A stretch of 38,084 nucleotides of DNA, from the NCBI GenBank assembly GCA_027015275.1, contig JALWCU010000160.1, forward strand, positions 1 to 38,084, written 5' to 3'. Shown piece by piece: positions 1-9,317 of the stretch. The DNA comes from Bacteroidales bacterium (GTDB taxonomy: Bacteria; Bacteroidota; Bacteroidia; Bacteroidales; S143-33). The notes beneath the pieces were generated by a model, which ran no database searches, was not told where the DNA came from, and saw nothing but the letters and a program-made list of their open reading frames with translations. The translations under genes and the position numbers were made by a program. Position 1 is the stretch's first letter, and every line of letters starts with the position of its first letter.

Positions 1-304
1 TGAGCATCACGCCAAGGCTCTGTATTTCCTTGCCCATCATTGGGATAATAATCATAAATGCCCCCACAGTAACAGAGAGCACTATTGTAAGGGCAAGTAA
101 GACGGCTGTTATACGTGATTTAACAAAGCGTTGTAGCCAGTTTACAAAAGGATTCATAATATATGCAAGTATCACTGCTACAAAAAACGGCAAAAGCACA
201 TCACTTAGATAATCAATTATCCACAGTAGGCCCAGAAAAAATGTTATGGTTATAAGAATCCTTACAACACGGTCAAATGTAAATGGCCTTTCAAAAAAAT
301 CCAT
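1..304 (-). CDS. AI-2E family transporter (PF01594-like), N-terminal part, truncated by window edge
   Basis: Manual minus-strand translation MDFFERPFTFDRVVRILITITFFLGLLWIIDYLSDVLLPFFVAVILAYIMNPFVNWLQRFVKSRITAVLLALTIVL...; multi-TM with typical 'LLPFFVAVILAYIMNPFVNWL'. Not in the ORF track because it is truncated. Confidence 0.8.
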   Translation of the reverse strand, partial: MDFFERPFTFDRVVRILITITFFLGLLWIIDYLSDVLLPFFVAVILAYIMNPFVNWLQRFVKSRITAVLLALTIVLSVTVGAFMIIIPMMGKEIQSLGVML

Positions 305-370
305 ATAACTGCTTTTGATTAAAAGTTATACATCCATTTCCACAAAGATACATAATACTGATTTGTTAAG

Positions 371-484
371 GAAGCTGTCCTTATTAAACCAACTACAATA
401 TACCTGATGAAGCGCAAAACCAAATAACTAAAGAATATGACATTCTTTGAATCTGAATAATCTTTGTGCCTTCGGACAGCTTCC
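371..484. repeat. MITE-like element: perfect 11-bp inverted repeats GGAAGCTGTCC...GGACAGCTTCC flanked by TAA/TAA
   Basis: IRs at 371-381 and 474-484; direct TAA at 368-370 and 485-487; nested inverted repeat AAAGAAT/ATTCTTT inside; no coding capacity on a credible strand. Confidence 0.5.
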
Positions 485-506
485 TAATTGCATAATTGCC
501 AGTAAA

Positions 507-1598
507 TTACTTGTATCCAATGGCAGCGTATCCTACCCAGTGGTGTATGTTAGCCGGTGCAGTAGTGCCCATACCAATATCTTCGACTTTTACCGTAGGA
601 TGACTGATACTTGTAGCGTAATCGAGCAAGGTGCCCTGGATAGGCTGCCCCAGATCTTTGCTCAGATAATATGCCGTGAGTATTCCCATTGGTACGCTGT
701 AACGGCCGCACCATGTCCATTTGTATTCTTTGTAATTAGTATCTTGCACTGTGTAGTGGGTAAATTGTTTTACTTTTTCGGGTGAAATCTGACCTGTCAA
801 TGTAGCAATAATTTCATGTTCATGAGCGACAGCCTTTTCGTATCCGGCACTGTCGGCTCCATAATAGGCAAAGTTATTTCCGCCCCAATCTTGATCACCA
901 TAATGTACGGCATCTGTGCTAATTATAATAGCCAAGTCTTTCCCCCACTGTAAATTGTGCTTTTTCATAACAGTAGCAATAGCGTTTGCCAGGTCTGGTG
1001 CTATCTCCTGCATACGGTCGTAAGACATATAAGGCACGAGTATTGGTACGATTTCTATATCAGGACCAACGAATTTTTGCAAGAAAGGCAGGAATGCTTC
1101 GATAGAATGCTCTATAGCCATCATCGAATCATTAACCATATAATCTTTCTTGGGCAGAAGAGACATAATTTCATTTCTCAGGGGTGAGATTTTAACATTT
1201 CCAAACGCGCCTTTCCAATAATCAAACGTACCGAAAATGAGAGAGTCTTGCAGCTTCAGTTTCCAAGCTTTGTGAGCTACGCCGAATATGATCAGCTTCT
1301 TTGCCTTGATATTTTGTAAAAGCAAAGGGTAAAGATAAGATGCATAGGCATGATCATCGTGTGGGGATATTGCGACTTTCCACGTAGTCTGCGGTGTAAT
1401 TCCCAGGCTATCTCTGATGTGCTTAATCCTATCGCCGAACATCTTGTCAATTCTGACGAGTAGCGTATCTACCTGGCTGGCTTTGTGTGCAAAGCCCACT
1501 GTGTCAACGAAATTACGTATTTTCATTGTTTTTGTAGTTTTGTTTTGGCATGCTATCAACAGAGATAAAACTATCAGAACAATACCAAGTTTTTTCAT
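507..1598 (-). CDS. AmmeMemoRadiSam system protein B / MEMO1-family protein, predicted lipoprotein
   Basis: Lipobox-like LSLLIAC; MEMO-like motifs SPHDDHAYA, IEHSIEAFLPFLQ, STDAVHYG, CGRYSVPMGILTA. Confidence 0.8.
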   Translation of the reverse strand: MKKLGIVLIVLSLLIACQNKTTKTMKIRNFVDTVGFAHKASQVDTLLVRIDKMFGDRIKHIRDSLGITPQTTWKVAISPHDDHAYASYLYPLLLQNIKAKKLIIFGVAHKAWKLKLQDSLIFGTFDYWKGAFGNVKISPLRNEIMSLLPKKDYMVNDSMMAIEHSIEAFLPFLQKFVGPDIEIVPILVPYMSYDRMQEIAPDLANAIATVMKKHNLQWGKDLAIIISTDAVHYGDQDWGGNNFAYYGADSAGYEKAVAHEHEIIATLTGQISPEKVKQFTHYTVQDTNYKEYKWTWCGRYSVPMGILTAYYLSKDLGQPIQGTLLDYATSISHPTVKVEDIGMGTTAPANIHHWVGYAAIGYK

Positions 1599-1694
1599 GA
1601 CATAAAGATTTATTGTTTTATAAAAAAAATTTGTTAACTAATTTAAAAATATTAATTTAAAAGCAGCAAAATAAAGAGAGAAAAATCATTAATA

Positions 1695-2090
1695 ATGCAA
1701 AAAATAGTTCTGGAATATCTTTTTCATACTAACGCAAAGATTTTGTATGAACAGATTAGCACACCTTATGGACTTATGGGCTGGTTTGCCCAAGATATAA
1801 ATGTCAATGGTAATATTTTCGTATTTAAGTGGGGGGACTACCGCATGGATGCCAAGGTAGTGAAGCGACCTAATGATTATTATATTCGTTTTGATTGGCT
1901 GGACGAGGCAGAGCCCAAATATACAGAAATAAAGCTTGAATATAACAAATTAAGCAGAGATACTTCTATGAAGGTCATTGACTTTGCTGATGATAGCGAC
2001 AATGACAAGGATGACCTGATAAAGCTCTGGGATGAGAGCATTAAGAGGCTTAAACTTAGACTAGGGCTGCCTCCTAAGGTTACAGGCTAA
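1695..2090 (+). CDS. START-like / SRPBCC domain protein (Bacteroidota-type)
   Basis: 131 aa; MQKIVLEYLFHTNAKILYEQISTPYGLMGWFAQDINVNGNIFVFKWG... typical of the Bacteroidota START-like family. Confidence 0.8.
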   Translation: MQKIVLEYLFHTNAKILYEQISTPYGLMGWFAQDINVNGNIFVFKWGDYRMDAKVVKRPNDYYIRFDWLDEAEPKYTEIKLEYNKLSRDTSMKVIDFADDSDNDKDDLIKLWDESIKRLKLRLGLPPKVTG

Positions 2091-2779
2091 TTTTCAGGAG
2101 CAGAGTTAGTAGTAAGGTTAATGCCATTTTTTTGATTTAGGCGATAAAGCGGTATTCCTCTGTCATCAAAGTTAATGTTTACTACATGGATAGTAATCAA
2201 ATCGACAAGCATATCTTCGATGGTTCGGGATGTTAATCCTGTGATTTGCTTTAACTTGCCGAAAGTAATATATTCGTGAGTTGACAAGAATTTTAGTAGA
2301 AACTCTTCTTTTCGTTTGAAGTGAATACTTACTGGTTCTCTGTTGGGGTTTTCCAGATTACGCCAGACACGGATAAGAACAGAATTGGCAATGAAATTAT
2401 TATCCTTTACTCTGACATAAGCTCGCCATTTGCCATGTTCGTTTTTTGCAAAATGTGGGCGCCTGTTACTTTTGGGAATCGTTATTTCCAGAACAGATTT
2501 TTTGCCCACTTGCCAAGATGTAAAGAAATATTCGACCTGTGGACGACAATATAGTTTGGCTGCACCTTGAATCATGTATAACTCTTCATCGCTACGGATG
2601 CCTGCTATGTTGCCGTTGTCTTTGACCCCAATAAGAAGTTTGCCTCCGTCAGTATTGGCGAAGGCAACGAGACTACGGGCTATCTTGCCATAGTCAGAGA
2701 TTTCAAATTTAAAATCAAGGTGTAGCCCTTCTCTTTGTGCAATTAAGTCTTTAAGGTATTTAGGTACATTTTCTGACAT
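2087..2779 (-). CDS. AlbA_2/Schlafen-like putative DNA-binding (ATP-binding) domain protein
   Basis: EGLHLDFKFEISDYGKIARSLVAFANTDGGKLLIGVKDNGNIAGI motif; C-terminal winged-helix-like segment (ITFGKLKQITGLTSRTIEDMLVDL). Confidence 0.8.
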   Translation of the reverse strand: MSENVPKYLKDLIAQREGLHLDFKFEISDYGKIARSLVAFANTDGGKLLIGVKDNGNIAGIRSDEELYMIQGAAKLYCRPQVEYFFTSWQVGKKSVLEITIPKSNRRPHFAKNEHGKWRAYVRVKDNNFIANSVLIRVWRNLENPNREPVSIHFKRKEEFLLKFLSTHEYITFGKLKQITGLTSRTIEDMLVDLITIHVVNINFDDRGIPLYRLNQKNGINLTTNSAPEN

Positions 2780-3357
2780 TAATAAACCATTGATAGACCT
2801 GCTAATAGCGGCGTAATAATTACATTCTTTTGCTTAATGTTATTTTTATTGGCACGGATCAATATGTCATTTCCAGAAGGCTTGAGGACAAAATCTGCAA
2901 TTGCCCAGTCCTGACGATTGGCTGAGATAAAAACTACGTTGTGCCCAGCATAATTCTGGATTATTGCAGGAAGTTTCTTGTTTTTATTCAATGGTATAAA
3001 TATTACGTTTACAAAAGGGGTATTGACTGCTGATATTAAGATTACTTTGACACTGAGCCCATGGATTTTTTTATTTTTAAAATAGTTGCTGAGACTATCT
3101 TGTGTTTTGCTATCTGTAACACCAATAATGAAATTTTTGGCGTAACGTGGCCAGAATATCATACTGCTGATGTTGTGTAAGTAAATTCCTGTAATATTAG
3201 TGTTTAGTATTTGGGAGGCATTTCCTTGAGCTACTAAGCTATCTGTTTGTAAATTCAGAGTGGCTTGCTGCTTCAAGGAATCTGCGGCAGTCTGTGCTCT
3301 GGTAATATTAACGAGAGAAAACAGAAGCACTGAGAATATGAATAATATCTTTTTCAT
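2779..3357 (-). CDS. YfiR/DUF4154-like secreted protein (tentative)
   Basis: Signal peptide MKKILFIFSVLLFSLVNITRAQ; 'FIGVTDSKTQDSLSNYFKNKKIHGLSVKVILIS' and 'VVFISANRQDWAIADF...ILIRANKNNI' resemble the YfiR/DUF4154 layout. Confidence 0.5.
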   Translation of the reverse strand: MKKILFIFSVLLFSLVNITRAQTAADSLKQQATLNLQTDSLVAQGNASQILNTNITGIYLHNISSMIFWPRYAKNFIIGVTDSKTQDSLSNYFKNKKIHGLSVKVILISAVNTPFVNVIFIPLNKNKKLPAIIQNYAGHNVVFISANRQDWAIADFVLKPSGNDILIRANKNNIKQKNVIITPLLAGLSMVY

Positions 3358-3383
3358 CTTTTTGGGATCTTATGTTTCTGATT

Positions 3384-3391
3384 CAAATTTA
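3384..3391 (-). promoter_or_regulatory. Candidate Bacteroidota -7 box (TAAATTTG on minus strand) for the 3357 gene
   Basis: Exact TAnnTTTG match 27 nt upstream of the minus-strand ATG; no clear -33 TTG. Confidence 0.4.
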
Positions 3392-3490
3392 CGTACTTTT
3401 AGCCAGTTTTGAAAAAACTTTTACAAGATTTGCTAACATGTTTATTATATGAAAATTAGATTTGATTTATGAATTTGGAATTTTTTTTTA

Positions 3491-3498
3491 TATTTTTG
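3491..3498 (+). promoter_or_regulatory. Candidate Bacteroidota -7 box (TATTTTTG) for the 3529 gene
   Basis: Exact TAnnTTTG match 30 nt upstream of the ATG; a TTTG lies at 3463-3466 with non-ideal 24-nt spacing. Confidence 0.4.
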
Positions 3499-3528
3499 TT
3501 TAATTAATATACTAAAAATTAGGTAATA

Positions 3529-4350
3529 ATGAGTAAAGTTAAGGTTCTTTTTGTTATGCAGGAAATAAAACCCTATGTTCCTGAGAGTTACATGTCTAAT
3601 TTGGGTAGAATATTGCCACAAAAGATACAGGAGCAGAAAAAAGAGATCAGGGTTTTTATGCCTCGTTATGGAATAATAAAGGAGAGGCGTCACCAGCTTC
3701 ATGAGGTTATTCGTCTTTCTGGTATGAATATAATAGTTGATGGTGCGGATCATTCTTTGGTTATCAAGGTTGCTTCTATTCCATCGGCTAGGATGCAGAT
3801 TTATTTTATTGATAATGAGGAGTATTTCCACCGTAAGGCAATGTTATTTGATGCAGATGGTAAATTTTTTGACGATAATGATGAGAGAATTGCTTTTTAT
3901 TCTCGCGGTGTACTGGAAACAGTAAAGAAATTGAGGTGGGAACCAAACATCGTTCATGTCCATGGAATAATTGGTGCTTTAGCGCCTTTGTATATTAAGA
4001 AGGCCTTCCAGGAGGACCCATTGTTTAAGGCTTCAAAGGTTATTTATTCCATATACAATACAGAATTTAATGCAAGTTTTAGTAAAAATTTTGTACAAAA
4101 GGCTGTTTTTGATGTTGTTACCAAAAAGGATGTTGAGAAATTAAAAGGTGAGCCAACAGTTGCAGATTTGACAAAATTGGCTATTGATTATAGTGATGCA
4201 GTGATAATAGCTGAGGAAGGCGTGCCCCAAGAAATAGTTAAATATGCACAAAATCAAGGTAAAATGCTGCTTGGGGTCATTGAAGAGGAAAAAATTCCTA
4301 CAGAATATTCAGAATTTTACGATAAAGTTTTAGCTTCGCAGAATGCATAA
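3529..4350 (+). CDS. Glycogen/starch synthase-like protein, GT5 N-terminal domain only
   Basis: 273 aa; VKVLFVMQEIKPYVPESYMSNLGRILPQKIQEQKKEIRVFMPRYG aligns to the GlgA N-terminus; no C-terminal GT-B nucleotide-sugar domain. Confidence 0.75.
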   Translation: MSKVKVLFVMQEIKPYVPESYMSNLGRILPQKIQEQKKEIRVFMPRYGIIKERRHQLHEVIRLSGMNIIVDGADHSLVIKVASIPSARMQIYFIDNEEYFHRKAMLFDADGKFFDDNDERIAFYSRGVLETVKKLRWEPNIVHVHGIIGALAPLYIKKAFQEDPLFKASKVIYSIYNTEFNASFSKNFVQKAVFDVVTKKDVEKLKGEPTVADLTKLAIDYSDAVIIAEEGVPQEIVKYAQNQGKMLLGVIEEEKIPTEYSEFYDKVLASQNA

Positions 4351-4385
4351 CAAGTGTATTTGTTATGATTTAGACCAATAAATTA

Positions 4386-5702
4386 TTGAATATGAGAAAG
4401 TTATTAATAGCGGTTTCATTCTTAGTTTCTTTGTTATTTATTTTTTCATGTGAAAAAAAACAGAACTTTGCTTTAGACCTTTTGCCGCAAAAGGACCTGG
4501 TTCATGCCAAATTAGTTGATACTTTTACAGTTGATCTCAAGACAGAACCTTTTACACACATTAAGAGTAATGGTAAGGGTGAAGTCTTTTTTGGTTCGTA
4601 CCGAGATCCCCTTTTTGGTTATACTAAAGCTTCCTTTGTTACACAGGTTCAGCAGTTTGGTTATCCCAAGTTTAATGATAGTTGTACTGTGGATTCTGTG
4701 GTTTTGCTCTTAAAGTTAGATCCTAAATATACTACTTATGGTAAACCTTACAATCCTGTTCCGGTATATGTTTACGAAGTGAAAGATTCGCTCAAGCCAT
4801 ATCTTACGTATTATGCAGATGATCCCTTTGATAAATATGCTTCGAACAATCTTTTGGGGCAAGGTAGTTTTTCTCTTTATGAAGGCAGCAGGGATTCTGT
4901 GATGAAGATATATCTCAAGCCTTCTTTTGGTCAGCGCCTTGCAGATAGTGTTGATTATTATTTTTATGATGATAATGCCAAGTTTTCAGATCGATTCTTA
5001 GGGCTGGCTATAACGCCTGGGCCTGGCTTCTATGATGCGGCTATTTATCGTTTTACATTTAATGTAGATTTCAATCACCATAGTAATGCGTTACAATTAC
5101 CTCATACAAGGATAGTGATATATTATCATCCTGACACTCTTCCAGATTCTTCGATGTCTTACGTGTTATCGATTACGCAGCTTGATAATGCTCATTTTAC
5201 ATTGTTTGAGCATGAATATTCAGGAACTCAGATTTTTAATCCGTCGATTGATTCTGTTACTTTTTTGCAGACAGCGGGGACACGTATAAAATTGGATTTT
5301 CCATATTTATATAAGCTTAAAAATCAAGTTGTTTACAAAGCTGAGCTAATTTTACCTCTTGCCCCACCCAGTATAACTTATGAGACGTCTTATCCAGCTC
5401 CTGAGACAATTTACCTGTTGGCATTTGATCAGGATGATTCAACTCATACACCAATTTTAATCCAGGATTATGTTAATAAAAAAACAGGGGAATATTATGG
5501 AGCTCCACTTATAATTAATAAATATTCTATTAATGTAACAAGAATAGTGCAAGGAATGATTAATGCAGATACAGCATTGTCGTCTAGGACTTCTTATTAT
5601 TTGATGGATTATAATTCCAGTCTTCAGCTGTCTAGAGCAGTGATAAATACCGGGAAAAATTCGGTACCTGCAAAGCTGGTACTAACTTTATCTAAATATT
5701 AA
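4386..5702 (+). CDS. DUF4270 family lipoprotein
   Basis: Lipobox LLFIFSC; DUF4270-like 'VDSVVLLLKLDPKYTTYGKP', 'ADSVDYYFYDDNAKFSDRFLGLAI', 'YLMDYNSSLQLSRAVINTGKN.....PAKLVLTLSKY'. Possible start at the second Met. Confidence 0.8.
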   Translation: MNMRKLLIAVSFLVSLLFIFSCEKKQNFALDLLPQKDLVHAKLVDTFTVDLKTEPFTHIKSNGKGEVFFGSYRDPLFGYTKASFVTQVQQFGYPKFNDSCTVDSVVLLLKLDPKYTTYGKPYNPVPVYVYEVKDSLKPYLTYYADDPFDKYASNNLLGQGSFSLYEGSRDSVMKIYLKPSFGQRLADSVDYYFYDDNAKFSDRFLGLAITPGPGFYDAAIYRFTFNVDFNHHSNALQLPHTRIVIYYHPDTLPDSSMSYVLSITQLDNAHFTLFEHEYSGTQIFNPSIDSVTFLQTAGTRIKLDFPYLYKLKNQVVYKAELILPLAPPSITYETSYPAPETIYLLAFDQDDSTHTPILIQDYVNKKTGEYYGAPLIINKYSINVTRIVQGMINADTALSSRTSYYLMDYNSSLQLSRAVINTGKNSVPAKLVLTLSKY

Positions 5703-5712
5703 AACTCATATT

Positions 5713-7551
5713 ATGTGTGGGATAGTAGGTTATATTGGTCATAGGGATGCACTTCCTATTTTGCTAAATGGATTAAAACGACTTGAATATAGAGGTTATG
5801 ATTCAGCTGGCGTGGCTGTTCATGATGGACAAAATTTGCATGTTTTTAAGAAAAAGGGGAAAGTAAAAGATTTGGAAAATGAACTAAAGGATAAAAAAAT
5901 TAAAGGAAATATTGGCATTGGGCATACCCGTTGGGCAACCCATGGTGAGCCAAATGATGTTAATGCGCATCCACATGTATCTCAGAATGGGCTTTTTGTT
6001 ATTATTCATAATGGAATTATTGAGAATTATAAGCAGCTAAGAAATTTTTTAAAAGATAAAGGTTATCAATTTAAGTCTGAGACGGATACAGAGGTTTTGG
6101 TGAATTTAATAGAGTATATGTATTTAGAAAGTGAGACTGATGCCGAGATGGCGGTGAGGCTTGCTTTATCTGAAGTTATAGGAGCTTATGCTATTGTTGT
6201 GTTGGCGATTAATGAGCCAGAAAAGCTTATAGCAGCTCGTAAAAGTAGTCCCCTGGTTATCGGAATTGGTAAAGGTGAATTTTTCTTGGCATCTGATGCG
6301 ACCCCTATTGTGGAATATACAGACCAGGTTGTTTACCTGGATAATAACAATATGGCTATTCTTAAAGAGGATGAATTTATTCTGAAAAATCTTGCTAATG
6401 AACGTCTTAATCCAATTATACAAAAAATAGAGTTTGATCTTGTTTCCATAGAGAAGAATGGCTATGATCATTTTATGTTAAAGGAAATTTTTGAACAGCC
6501 TGTAGCTATACAAGACACAATGCGAGGTCGTGTAACATCCGATGCTAGTATGATCCGTCTCGGTGGCATTACAAGCGTATTAAAAAAAATATTAGCAGCC
6601 AAACGTTTTGTAATTGTAGGATGTGGTACATCCTGGCATGCTGGGCTTGTTGGTGAATACCTGCTGGAGAATTTAGCTCGTATTCCTGTGGAAGTAGAAT
6701 ATGGCTCGGAGTTTCGTTATCGCAATCCTATTATTAATAGTGATGACATTGTTATTGCAATAAGCCAGAGTGGAGAGACAGCCGATACCCTTGCAGCAGT
6801 GGAACTTGCAAAGAAAAATAATGCAACAGTTCTGGGTATATGTAATGTGGTAGGCTCTAGTATCGCCAGAGAAACTGATGCAGGCGTCTATACACATGCT
6901 GGCCCTGAAATTGGCGTTGCTTCTACCAAAGCTTTTACTGCCCAAGTTACTGTACTTACAATGTTGTCCCTTATGCTTAGTCAAGAAAAAGGAACTTTGC
7001 CATATAGCAGTTTTAAGGCTCTTGTTAATGAGTTGCAACAGATCCCTGATAAAATTTCTAAGGTTCTCGAGCAGAATGATTATATCAAGGAGCTTGCATA
7101 TCTGTATAAAGACGCAAGGAATTTTCTTTATTTGGGGCGTGGCTATCTGTATCCTGTGGCTTTGGAAGGTGCTTTGAAGCTGAAAGAAATTTCGTATATA
7201 CATGCTGAGGGGTATCCTGCAGCAGAAATGAAGCATGGACCTATAGCACTGATAGATGAGAATATGCCAGTGGTATTTTTGGCTACTAAGGATCAGATTT
7301 ATGATAAGGTCTTGAGCAATATTGAAGAGGTTAAATCACGTGGAGGTAGAGTTATCGCTATTGTAACAGAAGGCGATGATACTGTTATAAGAATGGTAGA
7401 TCATGTTATAGAAGTGCCTCCTGTGTCAGAAGCACTAGCACCGTTAGTAACAGTAGTTCCATTGCAATTATTGGCATATTATGCAGCTGTCCTGCGTGGC
7501 AATAATGTAGATCAACCACGAAATCTGGCGAAATCTGTCACAGTGGAATAA
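5713..7551 (+). CDS. glmS: Glutamine--fructose-6-phosphate aminotransferase (isomerizing)
   Basis: MCGIVGYIGHRDALPILLNGLKRLEYRGYDSAGVAV; SIS domains; C-terminal DQPRNLAKSVTVE. Confidence 0.98.
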   Translation: MCGIVGYIGHRDALPILLNGLKRLEYRGYDSAGVAVHDGQNLHVFKKKGKVKDLENELKDKKIKGNIGIGHTRWATHGEPNDVNAHPHVSQNGLFVIIHNGIIENYKQLRNFLKDKGYQFKSETDTEVLVNLIEYMYLESETDAEMAVRLALSEVIGAYAIVVLAINEPEKLIAARKSSPLVIGIGKGEFFLASDATPIVEYTDQVVYLDNNNMAILKEDEFILKNLANERLNPIIQKIEFDLVSIEKNGYDHFMLKEIFEQPVAIQDTMRGRVTSDASMIRLGGITSVLKKILAAKRFVIVGCGTSWHAGLVGEYLLENLARIPVEVEYGSEFRYRNPIINSDDIVIAISQSGETADTLAAVELAKKNNATVLGICNVVGSSIARETDAGVYTHAGPEIGVASTKAFTAQVTVLTMLSLMLSQEKGTLPYSSFKALVNELQQIPDKISKVLEQNDYIKELAYLYKDARNFLYLGRGYLYPVALEGALKLKEISYIHAEGYPAAEMKHGPIALIDENMPVVFLATKDQIYDKVLSNIEEVKSRGGRVIAIVTEGDDTVIRMVDHVIEVPPVSEALAPLVTVVPLQLLAYYAAVLRGNNVDQPRNLAKSVTVE

Positions 7552-7564
7552 ATTTTAAAATTAA

Positions 7565-8701
7565 TTGGCTGTGAATGTCTTAATGGTAGATTTGGTTAAT
7601 CAGTATAAAAGAATTGAACAAGAGATTAATAAAGCAGTACTCAATGTATTTAACCATGGCAGATTTATTAATGGTCCAGAGGTTAGTCAGTTTGCTGAGA
7701 ATTTAGCTCAGTATCTTAATGTTAAGCATGTTGTACCTGTTGCCAATGGCACAGAAGCAATTTTGATTGCTTTGATGGGATTGGGTATTCAGCCTGGAGA
7801 TGAAGTTATTGTTCCTGCATTTACATATATCGCAACTGTTGAAGTAATTGCTTTTCTCAGAGCTGTCCCCGTACTTGTAGATGTTGACATGGCGACTTTT
7901 AATATTAATGTGGGGCAGATAGAAGAGGCTATTAGTGAAAGGACTAAGGCTGTCATTCCAGTTCATTTATATGGACAAGCTGCTAATATGCAGCAGATTC
8001 TAGAAATTGCAAGACAGCATAATTTGGGTGTTATAGAGGATAATGCACAGTCTTTGGGTGCTGAATATACTTTTTCTGATGGTCACAGACAGAAGACAGG
8101 GACGATGGGCGATATAGGTACCACATCTTTTTTTCCGACTAAAAATTTAGGTGGATATGGAGATGGTGGCGCGATTTTTACAGATAGCGATGAGTTGTAT
8201 AAAAAAATGAGAATGATTGCAAATCATGGTCAGAATAAAAAATATTTTCACAAATACGTAGGGCTAAACTCGCGTCTTGATACAGTTCAAGCTGCGATTT
8301 TGAATGTCAAACTTAAATATCTAGATGAATATATTTCAAAGCGCCAGCAAGCTGCAAAAATGTATGATGAAAGGCTAGCTGATATAGAGCAAATAATTTT
8401 ACCAAGCGTTCAACAGGATAGAACACATGTTTTTCATCAATACACAATTACTTTGAAGACAAACAATAGGGATGAGCTCAAACAATATTTAGCTGACAAG
8501 GGAATCCCAACACAAATTTATTATCCATTGCCAATACACTGGCAAGAAGCTTATAAGCAAATAGTTAAGTTGCCAGTTTCATTGGATAATTCAGAATTTT
8601 TGAGTGAGCATGTTCTCTCATTGCCAATGCATACAGAGCTTACGGAGGAACATATAGATTTTGTATCAGAGACAATAAAATCATTTTTTAGGAACAAATA
8701 A
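7565..8701 (+). CDS. wbpE: DegT/DnrJ/EryC1/StrS aminotransferase, WbpE-like (UDP-2-acetamido-3-keto-glucuronate 3-aminotransferase)
   Basis: Fold-type I PLP aminotransferase: [68 protein letters not shown]; next to wbpD- and wbpB-like genes. Track start is TTG; the true start may be GTG 7571 or ATG 7583. Confidence 0.85.
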   Translation: MAVNVLMVDLVNQYKRIEQEINKAVLNVFNHGRFINGPEVSQFAENLAQYLNVKHVVPVANGTEAILIALMGLGIQPGDEVIVPAFTYIATVEVIAFLRAVPVLVDVDMATFNINVGQIEEAISERTKAVIPVHLYGQAANMQQILEIARQHNLGVIEDNAQSLGAEYTFSDGHRQKTGTMGDIGTTSFFPTKNLGGYGDGGAIFTDSDELYKKMRMIANHGQNKKYFHKYVGLNSRLDTVQAAILNVKLKYLDEYISKRQQAAKMYDERLADIEQIILPSVQQDRTHVFHQYTITLKTNNRDELKQYLADKGIPTQIYYPLPIHWQEAYKQIVKLPVSLDNSEFLSEHVLSLPMHTELTEEHIDFVSETIKSFFRNK

Positions 8702-8702
8702 T

Positions 8703-9284
8703 ATGGAAGGGAAAAAATATTTTGTCCATCCCACTGCAATAATTGATGAAGGAGCCAAAATAGGCGAAGGGACCAAAATATGGCACTTTAGTCATGTAAT
8801 GGGTAAGGCTAAGATAGGGGAAAATTGTGTTTTAGGACAAAATACCTTTGTGGCAGATAATGTTAAGATAGGTAATAATGTTAAGATTCAGAATAATGTT
8901 TCTGTTTATACGGGAGTTATTATAGAGGATGATGTCTTTCTTGGGCCGTCGATGGTTTTTACTAATGTGACTAATCCCAGAAGCATTGTAAATAGGCATG
9001 ACAAGTATGAAATTACTTTAGTAAAAAGAGGTGCAACGATAGGTGCTAATGCTACAATAGTATGTGGCATTACTCTGGGTGAGTTTTGTTTTGTAGGTGC
9101 GGGAGCTGTAGTTACTAAGGATGTACCAGCTTATGCTTTGGTTGTTGGAGTGCCTGCAAAACAAGTAGGCTGGATGAGTGAATATGGGCATAGATTAGTT
9201 TTTGATGAAGATGGGATTGCTATTTGTCCGGAGAGTGGAGTTAAATATCTATTAAAGGATGGGAAAGTGTTTAAGCTAAGTTAG
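8703..9284 (+). CDS. wbpD: Left-handed beta-helix N-acetyltransferase, WbpD/WlbB-like
   Basis: Hexapeptide repeats ([53 protein letters not shown]); ends [11 protein letters not shown]. Confidence 0.88.
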   Translation: MEGKKYFVHPTAIIDEGAKIGEGTKIWHFSHVMGKAKIGENCVLGQNTFVADNVKIGNNVKIQNNVSVYTGVIIEDDVFLGPSMVFTNVTNPRSIVNRHDKYEITLVKRGATIGANATIVCGITLGEFCFVGAGAVVTKDVPAYALVVGVPAKQVGWMSEYGHRLVFDEDGIAICPESGVKYLLKDGKVFKLS

Positions 9285-9317
9285 TAAGTAATTCTTTAAT
9301 AATAAGATTTTTAAGCT

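Noticed and set aside
447-785. 112-aa plus-strand ORF near the MITE-like element
   Set aside because: Mostly antisense to the MEMO-family gene and starts inside the inverted repeat element; no domain.
2087-2779. AlbA_2/Schlafen-like gene as part of a phage-defence system
   Set aside because: Neighbours are a START-like protein and a YfiR-like secreted protein; no defence partner genes or mobile context.
3445-3831. 128-aa minus-strand ORF
   Set aside because: Antisense to the GlgA-like gene and spans its promoter; low-complexity composition.
3529-4350. GlgA-like protein as a functional glycogen synthase
   Set aside because: Only the N-terminal domain present and the KTGGL motif is missing.
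6673-7236. 187-aa minus-strand ORF
   Set aside because: Antisense to glmS; composition looks like reverse complement of coding sequence.
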